A stretch of DNA of 64,000 bases from Modestobacter sp. VKM Ac-2982 (lineage in GTDB: Bacteria; Actinomycetota; Actinomycetes; Mycobacteriales; Geodermatophilaceae): assembly GCF_026967935.1 (NCBI RefSeq), contig NZ_JAPVBL010000003.1, positions 372,001-436,000 on the forward strand. Reading direction: 5' to 3'. Shown in pieces: positions 43,942-52,067 of the stretch. The translations under genes were made by a program, and so were the position numbers. The notes beneath the pieces are model-generated. The model saw only the letters and a program-made list of their open reading frames with translations, made no database searches and was not told where the DNA came from. The number at the start of each line of letters is the position of its first letter. Position 1 is the stretch's first letter.

Positions 43942-44667
43942 GTGAGCGACGACGGTGCCCAGGCGCTGGTGGTGTCCCGGCTGCCCGGGGCCGCCGCCCT
44001 CGGGCTGCTCTCCCCGCCGTCGGCGATCCCCGTCCCGGGGCCGCTGCTGGCCGACCCGGCGTGGACGGCGCAGCTGCTGACCACCCGCGCCGTCCGGCAG
44101 CGGACCGATGACCGGCGGGTGCTGGCCACCGTGTGGTGGTACTCGCTGTCCAGCGTGCTCCTCACCCCCGTGCTTGCCGGGCTGGTGACCGGGGTGGGGC
44201 TGTCGGCGCGGCTGGCGGACACCACGGTGCACGCGCTCGCCGGTGGGGTCCCGGTCGCGGCGACCACCCGCGGGGTCCGTGACCCGGACCTGGCTGGGGA
44301 CCTGCGGACGACGATCGGGGCGGTCGTGGCCGTGGTGGCCGAGGCCGGCGGGACCCGGGAGCGGCCGCTGTGGGCGATCGCCACCGACTCGCTGGCCAAC
44401 CGGCTGCTCGCGCTCGGCCGCGCGGTCGGCGACGTCACCGCGGTGACCGCGCTGGCCGGGCCCCTGGCCGCCGCGATCGGGGAGCCGTTGCCGGCGCCGC
44501 GCTACGTCGACGTCGGCCGGCCCGGCGGCGGCACGGCCCGCTTCACCCGGCGCGCCTCCTGCTGTCTGCTCTACCGGGTGCCGCACGAGGTGCTCTGCAC
44601 CTCGTGCCCGCGCCGGGACCCCGGGGAGCGCCAGGTGCTGCTGGAGGACCTGGCCGAGCGGATGTGA
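43942..44667 (+). CDS. FhuF-like (2Fe-2S) ferric siderophore reductase-type protein
   Basis: 241 residues from the GTG at 43942. The C-terminus has the FhuF iron-sulfur signature: Cys207-Cys208, ten residues, then Cys219 and Cys222 (CCLLYRVPHEVLCTSCPRR). The rest is helical, with a WWYSLSSVLLTPVLAGL core typical of the family. FhuF proteins reduce ferric siderophore complexes in the cytoplasm. No siderophore genes are adjacent, so the substrate is unspecified. It ends at a strong hairpin facing the secreted hydrolase gene. Confidence 0.82.
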   Translation: MSDDGAQALVVSRLPGAAALGLLSPPSAIPVPGPLLADPAWTAQLLTTRAVRQRTDDRRVLATVWWYSLSSVLLTPVLAGLVTGVGLSARLADTTVHALAGGVPVAATTRGVRDPDLAGDLRTTIGAVVAVVAEAGGTRERPLWAIATDSLANRLLALGRAVGDVTAVTALAGPLAAAIGEPLPAPRYVDVGRPGGGTARFTRRASCCLLYRVPHEVLCTSCPRRDPGERQVLLEDLAERM

Positions 44668-44669
44668 CC

Positions 44670-44701
44670 GGCACGGGGGCGCCGTGTGGCGCCCCCGTGC
44701 C
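44670..44701. terminator. Bidirectional terminator, FhuF-like gene / secreted hydrolase
   Basis: 14-bp perfect arms GGCACGGGGGCGCC / complement, loop GTGT, between two convergent stop codons (44667 and 44708). Confidence 0.85.
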
Positions 44702-44707
44702 GACCGA

Positions 44708-46039
44708 TCAGCAGGCGCCGACGTCGTAGGCCCGCAGCGGCACCGTGAAGCGGCAGCCGTACTGGGGGTCGGCGACCACCGCGGCGTCGAGCACGTCGTC
44801 GCCGGCCGGCCGCACGCCGTCCTCGACCCAGGCGACGAGGTCGGTGAACGCCTGCTGGTACTCCTGCGCGCTGAAGTCGCAGTGCGCGACGGAGCGGATG
44901 GCCCGCTGCACGAGCAGGTCGCTGTTCCCCCGGGCCGCGGCGTCGCGGGCGTACTCCTGCTCCATGCTGAACGGCACGAACAGGTCGCCCAGGCCGTGCA
45001 GCGACAGCACGGGCACGTCGAAGCGCCCGTCGATGGTGGGCACTCCGGAGAGGCCGTTGCTGCCGCGGTCGGCCCGCACCCGCAGGATCTCCTCGTTGAG
45101 CGCCTGCTCCTCGGCCGTCAGCTGCGGGTCGCCGTCCAGCTGGTAGACCGTGTCCGCGTTGCCGCCGACGGCGCCACGCTCCTCGCCGAGGCCCGGGTAG
45201 ACCGGGTAGACGGTGAACAGGAAGTCGGCGAAGGCGCTGAAGCCCAGCTCGAACAGCGGCCGGTCCCCGCCGGTCCGCTGCTCGGTCAGGGCGCGCAGGT
45301 CCTCGCCGGCCTCGGTGAGCACGTACGGGTAGGGAGTGCCCAGCTCGGCCTTCATCTCCGGCACGGTGGTGGTCAGGTAGTCGGCCGGCGCCGGGTAGAC
45401 CGGCGGGGTGTCGGTGAGCGCCTGCGCGGCGGCGTTGTAGTCCAGGAACGTGTCGAACAGCCGCCGGTCGCCCATGACGCCGCAGGCCGGCAGCGCGCCG
45501 TCGTAGGCGTTCGGGTACTGCTCGATGCTCACCCCGGTGACGTGCCCGCCCATCGAGACCCCGGACAGGTAGGTGAGGTCGGCCTTGCCGACGGTCTTCT
45601 CGAAGTACTTCAGCAGCCGGTGGGTGCTCTTCACCCCGGAGACGACGTCGTACCCGTTCTCGGTGTAGCTGGAGGCGGCCCAGGCGTAGCCCTCGTCGAC
45701 CAGGTGCTGCCGCAGGCCGTCGGGTGGGGAGTCGACGGTCAGGGTGGGGCCGGTGCCGCGGTACCCGTGCGCCCACATGACCAGGTCGCCGTTCCAGTCC
45801 GCCGGCACCTCGATCCGGTAGCCGGCGTCCTTCAGCACGCCCCAGGTGCGGGTGGTGGTGGTGCCCGGCAGCGCCTCGAACGGCAGCGCCGCCTCGTCGA
45901 CGACGTACTCGACCTCGGGCGACTGCGGGTACTGGGGGGCGGGCTGGTGCTTCGGCTGGGCCGTGGCCGGGCCGGTGAACACGGTGCTGACCAGGGCGAG
46001 CGCCATCGGCGCGAGCAGCAGTCGGGTGGGGCGGTGCAT
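44708..46039 (-). CDS. Secreted alpha/beta hydrolase
   Basis: 443 residues with a classical signal peptide (RLLLAPMALALVSTVFTGPATAQP, shown by its hydrophobic core ALALVSTVF and Ala-x-Ala end). The alpha/beta hydrolase core has VMWAHGYRGTG as oxyanion region, LSGVSMGGHV with the nucleophilic Ser at about 172, and SLHGLGDLFVPF near the acidic residue. Cysteines near the end (YGCRF, VGAC) may form a disulfide. Distantly like tannase or secreted lipase/esterase families; substrate unknown. The C-terminal part includes VAHCDFSAQEYQQAF with the candidate His. Confidence 0.82.
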   Translation of the reverse strand: MHRPTRLLLAPMALALVSTVFTGPATAQPKHQPAPQYPQSPEVEYVVDEAALPFEALPGTTTTRTWGVLKDAGYRIEVPADWNGDLVMWAHGYRGTGPTLTVDSPPDGLRQHLVDEGYAWAASSYTENGYDVVSGVKSTHRLLKYFEKTVGKADLTYLSGVSMGGHVTGVSIEQYPNAYDGALPACGVMGDRRLFDTFLDYNAAAQALTDTPPVYPAPADYLTTTVPEMKAELGTPYPYVLTEAGEDLRALTEQRTGGDRPLFELGFSAFADFLFTVYPVYPGLGEERGAVGGNADTVYQLDGDPQLTAEEQALNEEILRVRADRGSNGLSGVPTIDGRFDVPVLSLHGLGDLFVPFSMEQEYARDAAARGNSDLLVQRAIRSVAHCDFSAQEYQQAFTDLVAWVEDGVRPAGDDVLDAAVVADPQYGCRFTVPLRAYDVGAC

Positions 46040-46098
46040 GGGGTCCTCCGGGACGTCGTCGTTGACGGTGACCGGACGCTAGCGCCGCGTGTTGTGGA

Positions 46099-46647
46099 TC
46101 ACATGGGCGGGTCGGCCGCGCGGCGGGCCCGGTAGGCGGCCACGTGCTCACGGTTGGCGCACGTGCTGTCGCAGAACCGCCGGCTGGCGTTCTTGGTGAG
46201 GTCGACCAGGACGTCGTCGCAGCCGGAGGCGGCGCACCGGCGCAACCGGTCGAGAGCACCGGCGCGCACCACGTCGGCCACTGCCATGGCGGCCTCCACG
46301 CCCCACCGGTGGGCGACCGAGGCGTCCGGCTCGGTGGCGTGCACGTGGTAGCCCCAGTCGTCGTGCCGGACCAGCTGCGGCAGGGCGTTCCCCTCGCGCA
46401 GCAGCCGGTTGACGATCGCCACCACGCCGTCCTCGTCGGCGTCCCAGACCCGGGCCAGCACCGACCGCAGCTCGTGCACCGCGGCCAGCTCGGCGGCGTC
46501 GCCGGCCCGGCTGCCGGTGAACTGCCACTCGTCCAGGAACGCGGCCAACGCCGGGGGGGCGGGCAGTCGCTCCTCGCCGTCCCCGGTGGTGTTCACCAGC
46601 GCGGCGGCGCTGGCGAGCCCCACCTCGGTGTCATGGGCAAAGAGCAT
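46099..46647 (-). CDS. CGNR zinc finger (ABATE) regulator
   Basis: 182 residues from the ATG at 46647, behind ACAGGAGTC. The N-terminal ABATE domain (about 1-130; LASAAALVNT start) is followed by the CGNR zinc finger CAASGCDDVLVDL...RRFCDSTCANREHVAAYR with four cysteines. These proteins are thought to be transcription regulators. The gene is divergent from the EamA transporter gene, and the 78-bp space between carries an inverted repeat, so control of that transporter is likely. Confidence 0.87.
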   Translation of the reverse strand: MLFAHDTEVGLASAAALVNTTGDGEERLPAPPALAAFLDEWQFTGSRAGDAAELAAVHELRSVLARVWDADEDGVVAIVNRLLREGNALPQLVRHDDWGYHVHATEPDASVAHRWGVEAAMAVADVVRAGALDRLRRCAASGCDDVLVDLTKNASRRFCDSTCANREHVAAYRARRAADPPM

Positions 46648-46651
46648 GTGA

Positions 46652-46688
46652 CTCCTGTACTCCTCTGCTAGCGTCCGCTGTACAGGAG
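46652..46688. promoter_or_regulatory. Candidate operator between the CGNR regulator and EamA transporter genes
   Basis: 9-bp arms CTCCTGTAC (46652-46660) and GTACAGGAG (46680-46688), with a third ACTCCTG at 46702-46708. The repeat fills the divergent promoter region and is a plausible binding site for the adjacent CGNR protein. Confidence 0.5.
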
Positions 46689-46725
46689 CGTACGTCGGTT
46701 GACTCCTGACGAGGAGGTGTCTGCC

Positions 46726-47736
46726 GTGCTCGACCGTCGGACCGGGCTGACCGGACTGCTGCTGGCCGTGGTCTCCGCGGCCGCGTTCGGCACCTCGGGG
46801 GTGTTCGCCAGCGCGCTGCTGGACGCCGGCTGGACCGCCGGCTCCGCCGTGACCGTGCGGGTCGGGGTGGCGTCGGTGGCGCTGGCCGTCCCGGCCCTGG
46901 TCCAGCTGCGGGGCAGGTGGTCGCTGCTGCGGGCCAACGCCGGCGCCGTCCTGGCCTTCGGCGCGCTGGCCGTCGCGCTGCCCCAGCTGGCCTACTTCTA
47001 CGCCGTCTCGCGGTTGTCGGTGGGCGTGGCGCTGCTGCTGGAGTACTCCGGCGTGCTGCTCGTCGTGCTCTGGACCTGGGCGCGGCTCGGGCAGCGGCCG
47101 AGCCGCGTCACCGGCGCCGGGGTGGTGGTGGCCGTCGGCGGTCTGGTGCTGGTCCTCGACGTGCTCAGCGGCGCGCAGATCGACCCGCTGGGCGTGATGT
47201 GGGGGCTGATCGCAGCGGTGGGGCTGGCCTCCTACTTCGTCCTCTCCGCCCACTCCGACGACGCGCTGCCGCCGCTGGTCAGCGCCTGGGCCGGGCTCGG
47301 GGTGGGTGCCCTGGTGCTCGGGGCGGCGGCTCTCGTCGGCGTCCTCCCGTGGCGCACCACCGCCGTGGACGTCGAGCTGGCCGGCCGGTCGACCAGCTGG
47401 CTGGTGCCGGTGCTCGGCGTGGCGTTGGTGTCGGCGGCGCTCGCCTATGCCACCGGGATCGCCGCCGTCCGGCGGCTCGGCTCGCGGCTCAGCTCGTTCG
47501 TCGGTCTGAGCGAGGTGCTGTTCGCGGTGGTGGCGGCCTGGCTGGCGCTGGGGCAGCAGCCGAACTCCGTGCAGCTGGTCGGCGGGGTCGTCGTCCTGGT
47601 GGGGATCGTGCTGGTCCGGCTGGGGGAGGACCGCCCGCCGGCCGACACGGCCGACGTCGACCCGGTGCCCACCGGCGAGGAGCCCCCGGCGACGGCGTCC
47701 CGACCGCCGGCGCCGACGACGACGCCGCGGGTGTGA
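46726..47736 (+). CDS. EamA-family transporter (DMT superfamily)
   Basis: 336 residues from the GTG at 46726, chosen because GAGGAG lies at 46711; an upstream TTG at 46699 would lack a site. Ten membrane helices in two EamA repeats, first beginning GLTGLLLAVVSAAAFGTSGV, second around GLIAAVGLASYFVLSAHS. The C-terminal 40 residues are hydrophilic and Pro/Thr-rich. Members export amino acids or other metabolites; substrate unknown. Probably controlled by the divergent CGNR regulator. Confidence 0.85.
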   Translation: MLDRRTGLTGLLLAVVSAAAFGTSGVFASALLDAGWTAGSAVTVRVGVASVALAVPALVQLRGRWSLLRANAGAVLAFGALAVALPQLAYFYAVSRLSVGVALLLEYSGVLLVVLWTWARLGQRPSRVTGAGVVVAVGGLVLVLDVLSGAQIDPLGVMWGLIAAVGLASYFVLSAHSDDALPPLVSAWAGLGVGALVLGAAALVGVLPWRTTAVDVELAGRSTSWLVPVLGVALVSAALAYATGIAAVRRLGSRLSSFVGLSEVLFAVVAAWLALGQQPNSVQLVGGVVVLVGIVLVRLGEDRPPADTADVDPVPTGEEPPATASRPPAPTTTPRV

Positions 47737-47755
47737 ACCGTCGCCGGCCGTCCGC

Positions 47756-48010
47756 TCAGCCCGAGGAGGCGCGCTGCCCGTCTGCTGCGTCGCTGATCCG
47801 GGGGAAGGGGCGGGTGGAGAACACCGTCTCGACCGGCAGCTGGAAGAACTCGGCGATGCGCAACGCCAGGTTCAGGCTGGGGTTGTACTCGCCCCGCTCC
47901 AGGTAGCCGATCGTCTGGTAGTGCACGCCGAGGGCGTCGGCGAGCTCGCGCCGGCTGACCCCCTGCTCGGCCCGGAGCAGGGAGATCCGGTTGAAGACGC
48001 CCTCGTTCAC
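47756..48010 (-). CDS. Small XRE-family HTH regulator
   Basis: 84 residues from a GTG 4 bp after the permease stop. The helix-turn-helix VSRRELADALGVHYQTIGYLE covers about 18-38 and is followed by GEYNPSLNLALRIAEFFQLP, the layout of the YozG/small Cro-like group that commonly regulates adjacent membrane-protein genes. It is the last gene of the ABC operon, so it probably controls that operon; a candidate operator is described at 49891-49908. Confidence 0.87.
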   Translation of the reverse strand: MNEGVFNRISLLRAEQGVSRRELADALGVHYQTIGYLERGEYNPSLNLALRIAEFFQLPVETVFSTRPFPRISDAADGQRASSG

Positions 48011-48014
48011 CCGC

Positions 48015-48869
48015 TCACCGCACCCACTGCAGAGCCGTCTCCCGTGCCGCCTCGACCGTCGACCCCGATTGCCGCCGGGCCATCCGGCGCAGCACCCGCG
48101 GGGCGACCAGGAGACCGGCCACCGCCCAGGCGCCGAGGACCAGCAGCATCGGGCCGGTCCGCCAGGAGTCTCCCAGCTCGCCGACGACCGCCTCCGGGGG
48201 GAGGAAGGCCGAGCGCAGCCCGAGCCCGATCCAGTAGACCGGGAAGACCTGGGCGACGGCCTGCACCCAGCCCCACATCGCCTGGATCGGGACGAAGATG
48301 CCGGAGATGGCGGTGATCAGCAGGACCGGCAGCATCCCCCAGGTGCCCATCTTCTGGACGCCGGGCACCACCGAGCCCAGCACCATGCCCCACGGCATCG
48401 TGGCGAGCATGCCGAGCACGATCAGGCCGAGGACGGCGAGCCAGCTGCCCGCACCGCCGGGCATCACGCCGTCGAACAGGAGCAGGCTCGGGACGAGGAC
48501 GACCAGCAGGCTGGGCAGCAGGGTCAGCGACTGCAGCGTCAGCTGCCCGGTGACGTAGCCCTCCATCCCGTGCGGCAGCGCCTTGTGCCGCAGCAGCGTG
48601 CCGTCCTCCCGCTCCATCGCCAGCGAGTAGCCCGGCCCGATCACGAGGCCGAAGGTGACCAGCCCGCCCAGGATGCTGGGCAGCGCGAACGTCGGGTAGA
48701 GCAGGCCGGTCTCGCCCACCTCGTTGTCCCGGTTGAACCACAGGACGGCGAGGGTGACCACGCCGATGAAGAGGTAGAAGCCCTGGTCCTGCGCGCTGCG
48801 CAGGCTCTGCACGAACTCCGTCCAGCCGCGGCGCAGGCCCTGGCGCACGGCCTGGCGGGAGGCGCTCAC
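48015..48869 (-). CDS. ABC-2 type transporter permease
   Basis: 284 residues from the GTG at 48869, which overlaps the ATPase stop. Six predicted membrane helices (LYLFIGVVTLAVLW-like first helix near 35, LPSILGGLVTFGLVIGPGYS, LAVLGLIVLGMLATMPWGMV). FVPIQAMWGWVQAVAQVFPVYW is typical of ABC-2 permeases of drug exporters. Works with the upstream ATPase as an exporter of unknown substrate. A basic tail (RRMARRQSG) ends the protein. Confidence 0.87.
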   Translation of the reverse strand: MSASRQAVRQGLRRGWTEFVQSLRSAQDQGFYLFIGVVTLAVLWFNRDNEVGETGLLYPTFALPSILGGLVTFGLVIGPGYSLAMEREDGTLLRHKALPHGMEGYVTGQLTLQSLTLLPSLLVVLVPSLLLFDGVMPGGAGSWLAVLGLIVLGMLATMPWGMVLGSVVPGVQKMGTWGMLPVLLITAISGIFVPIQAMWGWVQAVAQVFPVYWIGLGLRSAFLPPEAVVGELGDSWRTGPMLLVLGAWAVAGLLVAPRVLRRMARRQSGSTVEAARETALQWVR

Positions 48870-49831
48870 CGGGCCACCTCCGCCAGGTGCCGCTGCGGCC
48901 GGGACTCGAAGCGCTGGACCATCGCGATGTAGGTGTCCTCCAGGTCGGCCCGCCGCACCTCCAGGTCGGTGAGCTCGTCGCCGTGCTGTTCCAGCAACCG
49001 GCGCACGAAGGGGACGATCTCGTCGGTGGCGTGCACGAACTGCTCGCCGTCCCGGACCCACCGGACCTCGCTGCTGCCGGCCACCTGCCGGGTGAGCGCC
49101 GCCGCGCTGCCGTCGGCGACGATCCGCCCGTCGGTGAGGATGAGGATCCGGTCGGCCAGCCGTTCGGCCTCACCCAGGTCGTGGGTGGTGAGCAAGATCG
49201 AGGTGCCCTCGAGGTCGGAGAGCCGGTGCACCAGGTCGTGGAAGTCGCGGCGGGCCTGCGGGTCGAACCCGGCGGTCGGCTCGTCCAGGAACAGCAGCTC
49301 CGGCCGGCCGATCAGCCCGACGGCGACGTCCAGCCGTCGGCGGCGCCCACCGGAGAGAGTGGCGATCTTCCGGTCGGCCTCCTCGGTGAGCCCGACGGTG
49401 GCCAGCAGGTCCTCCACGTCCCAGGGGCGGGTGCGGTCGGGTGTGGACCAGGGTGTGTAGTAGCCACCCAGGTAACTGAGCAGCCGTCGCGGGGTCCATC
49501 GGGGATGGTCCCGCCAGGACTGCAGCACCACCCCGATCCGGGCTCGCCACGCGTCGTCGCCACGGGCCGGGTCGGCGCCCAGCACCTCGACCGTGCCGGC
49601 CGAGGGCAGCCGGAAGCCCTCCAGCACCTCGATCGTGGTGGTCTTCCCCGCGCCGTTGGGGCCCAGCAGGCAGACCACCTCGCCCTGCCGGACGTCGAAG
49701 TCGACCCCGCTCAGCACCTCGTGGGTGCCGTAGGCCATCCGCAGGCCCCGGACCCGGACGGCGGGCCGGGGGCCCGGCGGGCCCGGCTGGAGAGGCTCGG
49801 CGGAGTCGGGGAACGTGGGGACCGCGGCCAT
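48866..49831 (-). CDS. ABC transporter ATP-binding protein (drug-exporter type)
   Basis: 321 residues. Walker A LLGPNGAGKTTTIEVLEGF (about 57-75), signature TLSGGRRRRLDVAVGL, Walker B LLFLDEPTAGFDP and switch TTHDLGEAERLADR. The C-terminal 90 residues (beginning DRILILTDGRIVADG) match the DrrA/CcmA-like extension. First gene of the operon ATPase-permease-XRE regulator. A promoter with TACTAT lies 40 nt upstream. Confidence 0.9.
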   Translation of the reverse strand: MAAVPTFPDSAEPLQPGPPGPRPAVRVRGLRMAYGTHEVLSGVDFDVRQGEVVCLLGPNGAGKTTTIEVLEGFRLPSAGTVEVLGADPARGDDAWRARIGVVLQSWRDHPRWTPRRLLSYLGGYYTPWSTPDRTRPWDVEDLLATVGLTEEADRKIATLSGGRRRRLDVAVGLIGRPELLFLDEPTAGFDPQARRDFHDLVHRLSDLEGTSILLTTHDLGEAERLADRILILTDGRIVADGSAAALTRQVAGSSEVRWVRDGEQFVHATDEIVPFVRRLLEQHGDELTDLEVRRADLEDTYIAMVQRFESRPQRHLAEVAR

Positions 49832-49871
49832 GGCGCACCACTCCTGGAGCAGGGAGGAGCTGACAGCCGAG

Positions 49872-49877
49872 ATAGTA
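49872..49877 (-). promoter_or_regulatory. -10 hexamer TACTAT of the ABC exporter operon
   Basis: TACTAT on the minus strand, 40 nt before the ATPase start; one of the best -10 matches in the window. The -35 region overlaps an inverted repeat. Confidence 0.5.
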
Positions 49878-49890
49878 GGGCTGCTACATC

Positions 49891-49908
49891 CAGAGCACCA
49901 GTACTCTG
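49891..49908. promoter_or_regulatory. Possible XRE operator upstream of the ABC operon
   Basis: CAGAG-CACCAGTA-CTCTG, 5-bp arms spaced by 8 nt, covering the expected -35 region of the TACTAT promoter. A plausible site for the small XRE protein at the end of the operon. Confidence 0.35.
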
Positions 49909-49924
49909 CCCGCCTGCCGTCCCG

Positions 49925-50794
49925 TCAGCCGGCCCGGACGTGCCGCACCCAGCGGGCGATCTGCTCGGCGGTCTCCTCGGTGCGGGTCAGGGCCACCATG
50001 TGCCCGGCACCGGGCAGCTGGACGAGCTCACCGTCGGTGAGCTTCGGCATCAGCTCGTCGATCTCCTCCTGCGGCACCTCCGGGTCGTGCTCGCCGTGCA
50101 CCACCAGGGTGGGCACGGTCAGCGCCGAGGCGTACTCGACGCCGTTGGTGCTGACGCTGGCCAGCGTGGTCCGGGCCAGCGGCACCCGCCGGCTGCCCAT
50201 GAAGTCCTCCCGCACCTGGGCGACCGCGTCCTTCGGCGCACCCGGCTCGAAGGCGAACTTCCGCACCAGCCAGTCGGCCAGCGGCTCGAAGGGCCGCACC
50301 CGGTTCGCGACGACCGCCACCAGGCGCAGCGTCTTCAACCAGCTGCGACGCACGATCCGGCGGGCCATCGGCGGCAGCCCGTCGGCCGGGAACCCGGCGA
50401 ACGTCACCCCCGAGCCACCCGACCCGGCGAACACCACGCCACCGATGCGGTCGAGCCCGAGGTCGCGGGCGTGCACGATGATGATGCCGCCGCCGAGGCT
50501 GCTGCCGACCACGACCGCCTTCTCACCGTCGGGCACCACCTCGGTGAGCACGGCGGCCAAGTCCTGGGCGTGCGCCTCCAGGCTGTAGTCGTCGGCGGGG
50601 GCGTTGCCGCTGCGACCGTGTCCCCGGAGGTCGTACCGGACCACCCGGTGGCGATCGGCGAGCAGCTCGGGCACCCGGCCCCAGGAGTCGGTGGTCATGC
50701 CCAGGCCGTTGACGAGCACGACGACCGGGCCGTCGGCCGGGCCCTGGGCCTGCAGGGTCAGGACGGTGGCATCGAAGGAGACGATGTAGGACAC
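49925..50794 (-). CDS. Alpha/beta hydrolase
   Basis: 289 residues from a GTG at 50794. Lipase-like features: VLVNGLGMTTDSW as the oxyanion region, VVGSSLGGGI with the nucleophile Ser (about 98), HGEHDPEVP with the acidic residue and GAGHMVALT with the catalytic His. A basic lid (about 135-200). It follows cobA by 40 bp on the same strand, so it might be read through from the cobalamin operon, but nothing links it to B12 chemistry. Substrate unknown. Confidence 0.85.
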   Translation of the reverse strand: MSYIVSFDATVLTLQAQGPADGPVVVLVNGLGMTTDSWGRVPELLADRHRVVRYDLRGHGRSGNAPADDYSLEAHAQDLAAVLTEVVPDGEKAVVVGSSLGGGIIIVHARDLGLDRIGGVVFAGSGGSGVTFAGFPADGLPPMARRIVRRSWLKTLRLVAVVANRVRPFEPLADWLVRKFAFEPGAPKDAVAQVREDFMGSRRVPLARTTLASVSTNGVEYASALTVPTLVVHGEHDPEVPQEEIDELMPKLTDGELVQLPGAGHMVALTRTEETAEQIARWVRHVRAG

Positions 50795-50834
50795 CGAGGA
50801 ACGGTACGTCGGCCGTGTGCCACCTGCTCGGCGA

Positions 50835-52067
50835 TCAGCCGGCGCCGAGGCCCACCACGTCGCCGACCACCCACACGGCGGGCGGGCGGACGCCCTCGTC
50901 GGCGATGGTCTGCGCCAGCCCGGCGAGGGTGGTGCGCAGGGTCCGCTGCGAGGGGCTGGCGCCGTCGGTGACCACGGCGACCGGCGTCTCCGGTCCCCGG
51001 CCGTGCTCCACCAGGGCGGCGGAGATCGCCGGGGCGGTGTCCACGCCCATCAGCACCACCACCGTGCCGCGCAGCCGGCCCAGCGCCGCCCAGTCGACCA
51101 GTGACGCCGGGTGCCCCGGCGGCACGTGCCCGGAGACCACGACGAACTCGTGCGTCATCCCGCGGTGGGTCACCGGGACGCCGGCCAGCCCGGGGACGGC
51201 GATCGCACTGGTCACCCCGGGCACGACCTCGACCGGCACGCCGGCTGCGGCACACGCCTCGAGCTCCTCGTAGCCGCGGCCGAAGACGAACGGGTCACCG
51301 CCCTTGAGGCGCACCACCCGGCGGCCGGCGAGGGCGTGGGACACCAGCAGCTCGTTGATCTGCTCCTGCGCCATCGAGCGCCCGCGCGGCAGCTTGGAGG
51401 CGTCGATGACCAGCACGTCGGCGGGCAGCGAGGCGAGCAGCCCCTGCGGGGCGAGGTGGTCGGCGACGACGACGTCCGCCGTGGCGACCGCCTGCCGGCC
51501 GCGCACCGTCACCAGCCCGGGGTCACCGGGCCCGCCACCCACCAGGACGACGCTGCCGGCGGCCACCGAGGGGGTGCGGGAGGCGCGGTCGGCGATGGAG
51601 CCGTCGGTCAACCCGGTCAGCACCGCATCCCGCACGCCGATGGCCCGCTGCGGGTCGCCGCCCCCGTGCACGCCGATGACGAGGTCGCCCTGCCGGCCGA
51701 CCGCCGGGGTCCAGACGGTGGAGACCGAGCGGTCGTCGGCGCGGGCGCAGAACACCCGGTCGCGCTCGGCCTCGGCGGCGACGGCGGCGTTCACGTCGGG
51801 GTCGTCGGTGGCGGCCACGGCGTACCACGCCCCGGCCAGGTCGCCCGCGACCCAGCGCCGCGGGTGCCAGGTGACCGAGCCGGGTGCGACGAGGGCCTCG
51901 AGGGCCGGGGTGAGCTCGGGGCTGACCACGGTGACCTGCGCGCGGGCCTCGAGGAGCCCGGCGACCCGGCGGTGCGCGACCTGGCCGCCGCCGACGACGA
52001 CGACGCGGCGCCCGGTCAGCCGCAGGCCCACCGGGTAGACGGTGCCCGGATCCGGAGAGGCGGTCAC
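50835..52067 (-). CDS. cobA: CysG-like uroporphyrinogen-III C-methyltransferase with precorrin-2 dehydrogenase-like domain
   Basis: 410 residues from the GTG at 52067. The N-terminal 150 or so residues are a CysG-B-like NAD-binding domain (VVVVGGGQVAHRRVAGLLEA), which would oxidise precorrin-2; the C-terminal 250 are SUMT, with VVLVGGGPGDPGLVTVRG, RLKGGDPFVFGRGYEEL and GVTSAIAVPG. It adds two SAM methyl groups to uroporphyrinogen III, entering cobalamin or siroheme synthesis. Last gene of the riboswitch-led operon; its start overlaps the cobT stop. Confidence 0.9.
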   Translation of the reverse strand: MTASPDPGTVYPVGLRLTGRRVVVVGGGQVAHRRVAGLLEARAQVTVVSPELTPALEALVAPGSVTWHPRRWVAGDLAGAWYAVAATDDPDVNAAVAAEAERDRVFCARADDRSVSTVWTPAVGRQGDLVIGVHGGGDPQRAIGVRDAVLTGLTDGSIADRASRTPSVAAGSVVLVGGGPGDPGLVTVRGRQAVATADVVVADHLAPQGLLASLPADVLVIDASKLPRGRSMAQEQINELLVSHALAGRRVVRLKGGDPFVFGRGYEELEACAAAGVPVEVVPGVTSAIAVPGLAGVPVTHRGMTHEFVVVSGHVPPGHPASLVDWAALGRLRGTVVVLMGVDTAPAISAALVEHGRGPETPVAVVTDGASPSQRTLRTTLAGLAQTIADEGVRPPAVWVVGDVVGLGAG

